A DNA stretch of 6,749 nt from CAZIQY01 sp964541605 (GTDB taxonomy: Bacteria > Desulfobacterota > Syntrophia > Syntrophales > UBA2185). The position numbers were made by a program, and so were the translations under genes. Numbering within the stretch: position 1 is the stretch's first letter; the number at the start of each line of letters is the position of its first letter. Shown piece by piece: positions 1-6,179 of this stretch. The notes beneath the pieces were generated by a model. The model saw only the letters and a list, made by a program, of their open reading frames with translations. It was not told the origin of the DNA and ran no database searches. The DNA is taken from assembly GCA_964541605.1 (NCBI GenBank), contig CAZIQY010000116.1, positions 1 to 6,749 on the forward strand, in the 5' to 3' direction.

Positions 1-2017
1 CTTCCCCCCTCCAGCTTGGGTTGGGGAGGTAGTCTTTGATAACGCCGATCACCGTGTAATTTCGGCCCTTATAAGGCCAAAACAGCCGCGTGCCGATCGG
101 ATTTTGCCGGCCGAGTATCCCTGCCATTTTTTCATTGATCAATATCTCACCGGTATTGCCGGAATGATCGCCTTCTTTGCGGAAGAAGCGGCCCTGGACA
201 AGGGGGATTTCAAAGGCCTCCAGAAAATCGGAGTCGACGCTCATATCTGTAATGAGAGGTTTAAGCTCCGGATCCTTCCCTTCCCATTGCCAGTTTGTGC
301 TATTCGACCGTCCGCCCGTGGGATAAGCGGAACTGGCGGAAACCTTTTTGACCCCTGGAATCTGCAGGAACTCATTTTTTGCCGTCTCATAACGCTCGAG
401 GAGTTTCCCTTGGCTCGAGAAGAACGCGAGATTCTCCATGTTGTAACCCAGGTCCATCGTCTGAACATAGTTGAGCTGTCTATAGACACCCGCAGCTCCC
501 GCGATGAGCCCGATGGCCAGGCTGAATTGGATGACGACCAAAACCTTTCGAAATCCGGCTCTTTGAGATGATGATCCGGCTGACTCCCTGATCATGCGAA
601 GAGGCTTGAAAGAAGACATGAGCAAAGCCGGATAGCTCCCTGCAGTCAGCGCAGTGATCAGCGAGATTCCGGCCAAGAATCCTAAAAGCGACGGATTCCG
701 GAGGAGTTCAAGGGTTAGATCTTTCTGGAAAAGGGCGTTGAACACGGGCAGGCAAAGCCAGGCCAGAAAAACGGTCAGGGCCATAGAGATCAGGACAAGC
801 AGGGAGGTCTCAAAATAGAACTGTTTGATGATATCCTTACGAAAGGCTCCGATGACCTTGCGCATCCCGATTTCCCTGGAGCGGTTTCCGGACCGGGCCG
901 TGGTCAGGTTCATGAAGTTGATGCAGGCAATGAGAAGGATAAAGGCCCCCAGGAAGCCGATCAGGCGGATTTGCTCGATGCTCCCTCCTCCGTCGCCCAG
1001 CCTGTAAAGATGGAACCTGGCAAAAGGCCGCAGGACCGGCACATATTCGTCGCTGTTGAAATTGGCCACGACGAATTCTTTGATTTTCCGGTTGAGGTCG
1101 TCAAATGAACTCCCTTTCCGGAGCCGGACGAAAACGAAGTAATTTTGATTGGAAAACCCTTTAAGATTTTCTTCTTTGTCATAATTCCTGGAGTAAAATT
1201 CGAGCGGCATCAGGATGTCAAAGCGGAACGTGGAATTCCTGGGGACGTCCTTCATGACTCCCGTCACCCTCATGGGATACAGGTTGTCGACGGTCACGAC
1301 CTGGCCAAGGGGATTTTCGTTTCCGAAATATTTTTTCGCCACCCGCTCGGATAGAACAAGAGAGTTGGGATCCCTGAGCGCAGTCTTGGGATCTCCGCCC
1401 GTCAAAGAGAATGTGAACATCTCCAGAATTTCCGGATCTCCGGTGAAGGTTTTTGGCTCCGAGAACGTTCTATCCTTGTAGCTGAGGACGCACGGCAGAT
1501 ATCCGGCGAGGAACCGGGCCGACTCTTCCACTTCCGGGAAAACCTCTTTCAAGAGCGGGCCCACTCCTGGAACTGAGGGCACCTGCAATTGTTCTCGTTC
1601 GCTCTTGATTCGGGCCGAGACGAGGTAGATGTCGTTGATCTTCTCGTGGAATTTGTCAAAGCGCAGCTCATCCTGGATCCACAAAAGCAGCAAGACGACA
1701 CAGGTCATGCCGATTGTCAAACCGGCGATATTGAGGACAGAGTAGACCGAATGTCTTCTGACATTCCGAAGGGCGATTTTCAAATAGTTCCTGAACATGA
1801 TGATGCTCCATTTCATGACCAATAAAGAATAATAGCTGACGGCCTTCAGGGTGTTTCCCAACAGCCAGAGAAACGACCGGACGCGGCTGCGCTCTTGGCA
1901 GATTCTCGTGTATTCGACCTCATAATCTTCGGTTATGGCGAAGAGGTCTTCATACACGGTCAACCGGCGGAGGATCCAGAAAAGAATTTTCGGAAGTCTG
2001 CGGGCTGGTTCGATCAT
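1..2017 (-). CDS. ABC transporter permease, MacB/FtsX type with N-terminal prefix domain (3' part beyond left edge)
   Basis: I translated the reverse strand by hand: one frame stays open for 672 codons from the ATG at 2017-2015 to base 1, so the C-terminus is lost to the window edge. Residues 1-73 are an extra N-terminal domain, resembling the 'permease prefix domain 2' seen on permeases paired with PadR regulators. A usual permease N-terminus follows (MFRNYLKIALRN at 74-85). Membrane segments lie near 91-115, 352-373, 400-424, 442-466 and 491-513. Periplasmic MacB-like domains lie between the first and second segments and after the fifth. The coupling helix motif REIGMRKVIGA is at 381-391. 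Aligned to the 785-residue paralogue at 2615-4972, about 195 residues and three membrane segments are missing. It probably works with an ATPase encoded elsewhere, exporting a substrate or transmitting force across the inner membrane; substrate unknown. The start lies one base after the padR stop, with GAGAAG upstream, implying co-transcription and coupled translation. Family call is firm; the prefix-domain name is from memory. Confidence 0.9.
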   Translation of the reverse strand, partial: MIEPARRLPKILFWILRRLTVYEDLFAITEDYEVEYTRICQERSRVRSFLWLLGNTLKAVSYYSLLVMKWSIIMFRNYLKIALRNVRRHSVYSVLNIAGLTIGMTCVVLLLLWIQDELRFDKFHEKINDIYLVSARIKSEREQLQVPSVPGVGPLLKEVFPEVEESARFLAGYLPCVLSYKDRTFSEPKTFTGDPEILEMFTFSLTGGDPKTALRDPNSLVLSERVAKKYFGNENPLGQVVTVDNLYPMRVTGVMKDVPRNSTFRFDILMPLEFYSRNYDKEENLKGFSNQNYFVFVRLRKGSSFDDLNRKIKEFVVANFNSDEYVPVLRPFARFHLYRLGDGGGSIEQIRLIGFLGAFILLIACINFMNLTTARSGNRSREIGMRKVIGAFRKDIIKQFYFETSLLVLISMALTVFLAWLCLPVFNALFQKDLTLELLRNPSLLGFLAGISLITALTAGSYPALLMSSFKPLRMIRESAGSSSQRAGFRKVLVVIQFSLAIGLIAGAAGVYRQLNYVQTMDLGYNMENLAFFSSQGKLLERYETAKNEFLQIPGVKKVSASSAYPTGGRSNSTNWQWEGKDPELKPLITDMSVDSDFLEAFEIPLVQGRFFRKEGDHSGNTGEILINEKMAGILGRQNPIGTRLFWPYKGRNYTVIGVIKDYLPNPSWRGE

Positions 2018-2018
2018 T

Positions 2019-2342
2019 TTACTTCTCAAACGCGTAATCGGCCACATCGCCCCAGGCCAGCTTGTGGATCTTTTGGGCGTCCGCCATGGCCTTCTTACCC
2101 TCTCGCGTCAGGGAATAGAGGACCTTTCTTCGACCGCCCTGTTTGAAAAGAGGCTCACTTTCCCGTGGTTGGACCAGGCCTCTTCGGACGAGAAGGTAAA
2201 GGGTGTTGTAAAGAGATCCGTAGTTCAAGGTCCTTCCGGTAATTTTTTTGAAGTGTTCCCTGATCGTTACCCCGTAGCCATTGTCCCTGAGCTTCCAGAT
2301 GCACAGCAAGATAAGCTCTTCGTTTTTTGTCAGTTCAAACAT
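2019..2342 (-). CDS. PadR-family transcriptional regulator
   Basis: This is a 107-residue winged-helix DNA-binding protein of the short PadR type. The helix-turn-helix spans about residues 8-57, with YGVTIRE at 23-29 and the recognition helix LNYGSLYNTLYLLVRRGLV at 39-57. The beta wing is GGRRKVLYSLTREG at 69-82. The C-terminal helix for dimerisation is short (about 83-105), as is usual for PadR proteins encoded beside permeases. AGAGG lies seven bases before the ATG and supports this start. The gene heads a leftward operon with the prefix-domain permease and most likely represses its own promoter through the palindrome at 2360-2376. Family members often respond to small hydrophobic compounds or envelope stress, but the ligand here cannot be told from sequence. 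Family assignment is firm; the target is inferred. Confidence 0.93.
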   Translation of the reverse strand: MFELTKNEELILLCIWKLRDNGYGVTIREHFKKITGRTLNYGSLYNTLYLLVRRGLVQPRESEPLFKQGGRRKVLYSLTREGKKAMADAQKIHKLAWGDVADYAFEK

Positions 2343-2359
2343 CGCCGGACCTCTAATAA

Positions 2360-2376
2360 GTATTTACCATAAATAC
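2360..2376. promoter_or_regulatory. Perfect 17-bp palindrome, probable PadR operator
   Basis: The sequence GTATTTA-CCA-TAAATAC is a perfect inverted repeat with 7-bp arms and a 3-bp centre. It lies 18 bases upstream of the padR start codon and covers the predicted -10 box. PadR proteins bind AT-rich dyads as dimers and commonly repress their own gene. The dyad is seen directly; PadR binding is inferred from position and family habit. Confidence 0.6.
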
Positions 2377-2389
2377 AATATAATGTCAA
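2361..2389 (-). promoter_or_regulatory. Probable sigma-70-type promoter of the padR-permease operon
   Basis: Read on the minus strand, a perfect TTGACA -35 box (2389-2384) is followed after 17 bases by TAAATA (2366-2361), a weak -10 box, in AT-rich DNA. Transcription would start near 2354, giving a very short leader before the ATG at 2342. The -10 box lies inside the palindrome at 2360-2376, so a bound repressor would block polymerase. The -35 and spacing are good; the -10 matches the consensus at only three of six positions. Confidence 0.55.
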
Positions 2390-2480
2390 TAGGACGCATG
2401 AGCGACCAAAAGGGTTGCCTTCCCATGCATTTCCCCTGGTAGATTTTCTATTTCAAGAAGCTGATATGAGGAATGTTTTT

Positions 2481-2496
2481 TGTTCAGATGTGTACA
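2481..2496. promoter_or_regulatory. Imperfect 16-bp TGT...ACA dyad, candidate distal activator site
   Basis: TGTTCAGATGTGTACA is a 16-bp imperfect dyad; six of its eight symmetric base pairs match. It has the same length and outer TGT/ACA ends as the better dyad at 2502-2517 and is identical to it at ten of sixteen positions. The two start 21 bp apart, about two helical turns. It also overlaps the 8-bp palindrome GTGTACAC (2490-2497). Its role as a second enhancer-binding-protein site is inferred from pairing and position. Confidence 0.4.
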
Positions 2497-2501
2497 CGGA
2501 T

Positions 2502-2517
2502 TGTCCGAAAATGGACA
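2502..2517. promoter_or_regulatory. 16-bp inverted repeat, candidate upstream activator site for a sigma-54 activator
   Basis: TGTCCGAAAATGGACA has perfect 5-bp arms (TGTCC / GGACA) around a 6-bp AT-rich centre. Its centre lies about 76 bp upstream of the start point expected from the sigma-54 promoter at 2560-2575. NtrC-type activators typically bind dyads of this size and at this distance. No such activator gene is in the window, so the cognate protein is unknown. Confidence 0.55.
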
Positions 2518-2559
2518 TTTGGGGCCTATCAAGCGTTTGAAATGCCCCGCAGGTCATAT

Positions 2560-2575
2560 TGGCATCGTTTTTGCT
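2560..2575 (+). promoter_or_regulatory. Sigma-54 (RpoN) -24/-12 promoter of the 785-residue permease
   Basis: TGGCATCGTTTTTGCT matches the RpoN consensus TGGCAC-N5-TTGCA. The invariant GG (2561-2562) and GC (2573-2574) are separated by exactly ten bases, and both TGGCA and TTGCT blocks are present. It sits 40 bp upstream of the permease ATG, so transcription should begin near 2585 with a leader of about 30 bases. The paired dyads upstream supply the activator sites this promoter class needs. No competing TTGACA/TATAAT promoter facing right was seen in this gap. Confidence 0.75.
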
Positions 2576-2614
2576 GATTAAAAATGGGATGTGGATGTTA
2601 AAATGAGAAAATAA

Positions 2615-4972
2615 ATGCTTAAGAACTACTTTAAAATAGCTTTAAGAAATATCCACAAGCATAAAGTCTACTCGTTCATCAATATATCAGGGCTGGCTTT
2701 GGGACTTGCTTGTTTTTTTCTGATATTTTTATTTATTCAATTTGAGCTCAGTTTCGATGATTTCCATGAAAAACGAGAAAAAATATACCGGGTCAATCAA
2801 GAAGTCGTTTCTGAAGGAGACAGGGATGTCTCGGCGTGGACGCCTTATGAGGTTGGCCGAGCACTCCGGGAAGAATTCTCTGAAGTCGCTGCCGTTGTCA
2901 GACTGTTCCGCTTGAATCTTGACTATATACTTGTCGACAATAAGGGGGATACGTTTTTCGAATCTCGGCATATCAACGCAGATCCCTCTTTTTTCCAAAT
3001 CTTTTCTTTTCCGGTTGTATACGGAGATTCGCAAACATTTTTTGATCACCCCCATTCGCTCGTTATTTCCGATAAAGCCTCGAAAAAATACTTCGGGCGC
3101 CAGGATCCCGTCGGGAAAATACTTAATATCAATCACGAGCTGGATTTTATGGTGTCCGGAGTTGTGGCAATACCGGAAAATACCGATTTTCCTTATGATT
3201 TCTTTTTCACCCTGGAAGCCTTTAGAAAAAACCCGAGTCGGGACTGGATGAGCAGCGCGTATCAGACCTTCGTCCAATTAAATAAGGATGCCCTCCCTAA
3301 AAGTCTTGAACAAAAAATTTGGGCGCTCCAGAAAAGAAACCTGCCGGCGGGGAGTCATAGAACCGGGCTCGCATTTCAGAAATTATCCCGAATCCATCTT
3401 TATAAACCGGATGGGTCACCTGGAGAAACCCTGAATTACATGATTGTGTTCGGGATGAGCGGTATATTTATTCTTTTGATGGCCTGCATTAACTTTATGA
3501 ACATATCCACGGCACGTGCAGAACTGCGGGCGAAAGAAGTCGGCCTGCGAAAGGCCATCGGCGCCGAACGAAAACAACTTATTTTTCAATTTTATATTGA
3601 ATCCTTTCTCGTTTCATCTTTAGCGCTTCTCTGCGCACTTTTCATATTCGCCCAATTTCTACAGGTCTATCATCAGCTTATCGGCAGGCGTCTTATTCTC
3701 AACCTCGCAAATCCTTCCATCATCATCGGGATGCTTGCAGCCTGGTTTATCACGGCAGCTTTATCGGGCAGTTATCCGGCCCTTTTTCTTTCATCATTCA
3801 GGCCAGCTCGGGCATTAAAAGAAAAATTCATTTCGAGAAGTACAGGCTCTCGATTGCGAAAAGGACTTGTGATATTCCAGTTTTCACTTTCTGTCTTTTT
3901 TATCATTAGCGCCGTCACGGTTCGTTCGCAGTTGAAGTATATCGATACCCAGTACCAGATGATTGATAAAAAGCATCTCGTTTATCTCAGGATGGAAAGC
4001 GGCAGCGATCGCAGAGGTCCCATTCTCAAAGAGGCTTTGTTGAAGTATCCCGAAATCCAAAACGCGACCGTCACTATGGCCCTGCCCATATCCATTGGTT
4101 ATAACCGCCCCATATGGAGCAGTCGAAGCAAGGTCCCGGAAGCGAGGCTCGACATTAGTTATAATGTGGCGGATTTTGATTATATTGAAACATTCAATCT
4201 CAAGATCATTGAAGGACGGGACTTTTCTGAGAAAAACAGGACGGATGGCCTTAATTGTATCCTTAATGAAGAGGCCGTCCAGCAAATGGGATTGCAGAAC
4301 CCCGTGGGCAAAGAGATCGTTTACTGGGATGACCAAGTCGGGAATATTATCGGAATCGTGGAAAACTTCAACTATGAACATATCAACACGACAATTGGTC
4401 CACTGCTCTTGTGTGCCCGCCCTGATTGGTTCGATTTGAGGTATCTTGTGATGAGATTTGCGTCCGGAAATCCCGAGAAAGCGCTCGAACATGTCAGGCG
4501 CGAATGGAAACATATCAATCCGGGCATTCCGATTGAACTTCATTTTTTTGATGAGCTCTTTGACCAGATTTATCGGAATGAACAGATCATGGGCAAAATA
4601 TTTCTCTCCTTTTCTTTTATAACAATCCTCATTTCTTGCCTCGGTCTCTTTGGATTATCCTTATTTATGGCAGAGCGGCGTGTTAAGGAGATCGGTATCA
4701 GAAAAACACTCGGAGCAACTGTTTCCAACATCGCTGGACTTATTTCAAAGGATTTTCTCCTTCCTGTTGCAGCCTCAAATTTCATCTCCTGGCCTGCTGC
4801 ATTTTTTTTCATGAACAGATGGCTGCAAAACTATGCGTATCGAGCAAATCTGAATGTTTGGGTTTTCATCTTATCCGGACTCGTAGCCCTGCTGACGGCC
4901 CTGCTGACCGTCAGCTATCAGACTATTAAAGCGGCCACAGCCAATCCAGTGGATTCGCTACGGTATGAATAA
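2615..4972 (+). CDS. ABC transporter permease, MacB/FtsX type, two permease cores
   Basis: This 785-residue inner-membrane protein has two repeats of a membrane segment, a periplasmic MacB-like domain and a three-segment FtsX core. Membrane segments lie near 20-42, 274-296, 325-350, 367-393, 415-436, 661-685, 712-734 and 747-770. Each FtsX core has a coupling motif for an ATPase: KEVGLRKAIGA at 307-317 and KEIGIRKTLGA at 691-701. The C-terminus (NPVDSLRYE) is typical, so the protein is complete. A stop codon directly before the ATG (2612-2614) fixes the start; the ribosome site is weak (GAGAA). It lacks the prefix domain of the paralogue at 1-2017 and is divergently transcribed from it. No ATPase gene is in the window, so its partner is encoded elsewhere; substrate unknown. 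The sigma-54 promoter at 2560-2575 suggests expression on a specific signal. By eye it is more AT-rich than its neighbours. Confidence 0.95.
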   Translation: MLKNYFKIALRNIHKHKVYSFINISGLALGLACFFLIFLFIQFELSFDDFHEKREKIYRVNQEVVSEGDRDVSAWTPYEVGRALREEFSEVAAVVRLFRLNLDYILVDNKGDTFFESRHINADPSFFQIFSFPVVYGDSQTFFDHPHSLVISDKASKKYFGRQDPVGKILNINHELDFMVSGVVAIPENTDFPYDFFFTLEAFRKNPSRDWMSSAYQTFVQLNKDALPKSLEQKIWALQKRNLPAGSHRTGLAFQKLSRIHLYKPDGSPGETLNYMIVFGMSGIFILLMACINFMNISTARAELRAKEVGLRKAIGAERKQLIFQFYIESFLVSSLALLCALFIFAQFLQVYHQLIGRRLILNLANPSIIIGMLAAWFITAALSGSYPALFLSSFRPARALKEKFISRSTGSRLRKGLVIFQFSLSVFFIISAVTVRSQLKYIDTQYQMIDKKHLVYLRMESGSDRRGPILKEALLKYPEIQNATVTMALPISIGYNRPIWSSRSKVPEARLDISYNVADFDYIETFNLKIIEGRDFSEKNRTDGLNCILNEEAVQQMGLQNPVGKEIVYWDDQVGNIIGIVENFNYEHINTTIGPLLLCARPDWFDLRYLVMRFASGNPEKALEHVRREWKHINPGIPIELHFFDELFDQIYRNEQIMGKIFLSFSFITILISCLGLFGLSLFMAERRVKEIGIRKTLGATVSNIAGLISKDFLLPVAASNFISWPAAFFFMNRWLQNYAYRANLNVWVFILSGLVALLTALLTVSYQTIKAATANPVDSLRYE

Positions 4973-5008
4973 GGTATAGAGGGAAAAATGAGCCGGAATG
5001 AGATAATC

Positions 5009-5037
5009 TTTACAATCCTTTCCCGATGATGTAAACA
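5009..5037 (+). promoter_or_regulatory. Weak candidate promoter for the deacetylase gene
   Basis: TTTACA (5009-5014) and TAAACA (5032-5037) are 17 bases apart in the 113-bp gap after the permease. The -35 matches five of six positions and the -10 only three. It would start transcription near 5044, with a leader of about 40 bases. No terminator with a T-run follows the permease stop, so read-through from the sigma-54 promoter is an equally good explanation. Confidence 0.3.
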
Positions 5038-5075
5038 TCCCAAATGATGGGAAGCATGTTAATCATCAGGTTTAA

Positions 5076-5081
5076 AGGAGG
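5076..5081 (+). promoter_or_regulatory. Strong ribosome binding site that sets the deacetylase start
   Basis: AGGAGG lies four bases before the ATG at 5086. An in-frame ATG at 5044 would give 14 more residues but has no comparable site and would bury the signal peptide behind MMGSMLIIRFKGGK. The ATG at 5086 instead gives a clean signal peptide beginning MKKYLIF. Confidence 0.85.
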
Positions 5082-5085
5082 AAAG

Positions 5086-6057
5086 ATGAAAAAATATCTG
5101 ATTTTTCTCATCTTCTCTACGTTTTTTTTAAGCCCGTTGCTCTCTCTTGCAGAAAGTCAAGCCCAAAAAGAAAAGCCCTGGCAGTGGAATCTGGAAAAAA
5201 TTCAATCTGCTGTGGCCAAAGTGCGCGCCGGAAAGAATCTCACTCCGGAAAGCTGGCCGGATGGCGCTAAAGTCGCGGTCGGTTTGTCCTTTGATTTCGA
5301 TGCAGAGACAAACGCTTTAAGGGACAACGACCTGTCCCCGGGGATTCTTTCTCAAGGCGAGTACGCGGCCCGGGTGGCCATCCCCAGGATTTTGGCCCTT
5401 CTTGACAAATACAGAATTCCGGCCACCTTCTTCGTGCCCGCTGTGACTGCCCTCCTCCATCCCAAAGAAATCAAGGCGATCGTGGCCAAGGGCCGTCATG
5501 AGATCGGGATACACGGCTGGATTCATGAGCGGAATTCACTCCTCGCTGAAGAAGATGAACGAGACCTGATGAAAAGATCTTACGACGTGCTCAAGCAAGC
5601 AACGGGGAAAGCGCCGGTCGGAATCCGCACCCCCTCCTGGGATTTCAGCCAGTCAACGCTTAAAATCATAAAGGAACTCGGCCTTCTCTATGACACGTCT
5701 TTAATGGCGGATGACAGGCCCTATGAGATTCTCGAAGACGGCAAGCCTACGGGAGTTGTGGAGCTTCCAGTCGAGTGGCTTTTGGATGACTATCCATATT
5801 TTGGGTTTGAAAGGTACACAAGCGTCCGCCCTCACATTTCACCGACGGACGTCTTTTCCATCTGGGCTTCCGAATTCGATCAAGCCTATGAAGAAGGAAC
5901 TCTCTTTATCCTGACCATGCATCCCAAATTCAGCGGCCACCGGAGCCGGCTCGTCATGCTGGAAAAGCTCGTTGAGCATATCCTCAGCCGCAAGAATGTC
6001 TGGTTTGCGACCCACGAAGACATCGCTCGCTGCGCCCAGAAAAATATAAAGAAATAA
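5086..6057 (+). CDS. Exported polysaccharide deacetylase (CE4 / NodB fold, HpPgdA-like)
   Basis: This 323-residue protein begins with a signal peptide (KK, then a hydrophobic stretch to about residue 21, likely cleaved after SLA22), so it acts in the periplasm or outside. The CE4 metal-dependent deacetylase motifs are in order. LSFDFDAET (67-75) supplies the catalytic base D70 and metal ligand D72. HEIGIHGWIHE (138-148) has the HxxxH pair H143/H147. GIRTPSWDFS (179-188) carries R181. LTMHP (276-280) gives the late histidine H279. The DxD form of motif 1, the ELPVEWLLDD stretch (226-235) and the order of motifs resemble HpPgdA-type and PuuE-like cyclic-amide/peptidoglycan deacetylases more than classical NodB chitooligosaccharide enzymes. 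The likely reaction is hydrolysis of an N-acetyl or amide group on a cell-wall or envelope sugar; the substrate cannot be fixed from sequence. All key residues are present. It follows the permease by 113 bp on the same strand and precedes an outer-membrane barrel gene. Confidence 0.88.
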   Translation: MKKYLIFLIFSTFFLSPLLSLAESQAQKEKPWQWNLEKIQSAVAKVRAGKNLTPESWPDGAKVAVGLSFDFDAETNALRDNDLSPGILSQGEYAARVAIPRILALLDKYRIPATFFVPAVTALLHPKEIKAIVAKGRHEIGIHGWIHERNSLLAEEDERDLMKRSYDVLKQATGKAPVGIRTPSWDFSQSTLKIIKELGLLYDTSLMADDRPYEILEDGKPTGVVELPVEWLLDDYPYFGFERYTSVRPHISPTDVFSIWASEFDQAYEEGTLFILTMHPKFSGHRSRLVMLEKLVEHILSRKNVWFATHEDIARCAQKNIKK

Positions 6058-6133
6058 GGCGAGGACCTAACAAAGGGCGGCATACGGGCATCCCTCGGAA
6101 AGCACACGATGTCGCCGGGGATACGATTCCGCG

Positions 6134-6162
6134 TTGACCAGCCATGGTTTGTTCGATAAGAT
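6134..6162 (+). promoter_or_regulatory. Candidate sigma-70-type promoter of the outer-membrane protein gene
   Basis: TTGACC (6134-6139) and TAAGAT (6157-6162) are separated by the ideal 17 bases. The -35 matches five of six and the -10 four of six consensus positions. Transcription would start near 6169, leaving only about 11 bases before the ATG at 6180, so the AGGGG ribosome site would sit at the very 5' end. That short leader is the main reason for doubt. The rest of the 122-bp gap after the deacetylase shows no T-tailed terminator. Confidence 0.4.
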
Positions 6163-6179
6163 ACCCATAGGGGCGAGTC

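Noticed and set aside
104..571. Plus-strand reading frame of 155 codons, and others like it at 825-1007, 1145-1354, 1215-1481, 1589-1825, 1895-2146 and 1935-2372.
   Set aside because: These lie antisense to the permease and padR genes, have no recognisable domain and no good ribosome site; they are shadows.
1..2017. Possible degraded or frameshifted permease, because no closed reading frame with start and stop is found on the minus strand here.
   Set aside because: Hand translation gives one uninterrupted frame from 2017 to base 1 with all family motifs in order; it lacks a stop only because the window ends.
2466..2540. 24-codon plus-strand ORF in the divergent control region.
   Set aside because: It lies upstream of the sigma-54 start point, has no ribosome site, and its bases are better explained by the two dyads.
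2542..2572. ATGCC...GGCAT stem followed by a T-run, resembling a terminator.
   Set aside because: The stem is only 5 bp with a 14-base loop, follows no gene on this strand, and the GGCAT and T-run belong to the sigma-54 promoter.
3884..4543. Minus-strand reading frame of 219 codons inside the 785-residue permease, and a similar one at 2729-3277.
   Set aside because: They are antisense to a gene with clear family motifs along its whole length and have no family resemblance of their own.
5020..5070. Small overlapping inverted repeats (TCCC/GGGA, GATGAT/ATCATC) before the deacetylase, considered as a riboswitch or terminator.
   Set aside because: The stems are 4-6 bp, compete with each other and have no T-run; no known riboswitch pattern is visible.
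5044..5085. In-frame upstream start for the deacetylase.
   Set aside because: It has no ribosome site, would hide the signal peptide, and the ATG at 5086 has a strong AGGAGG.
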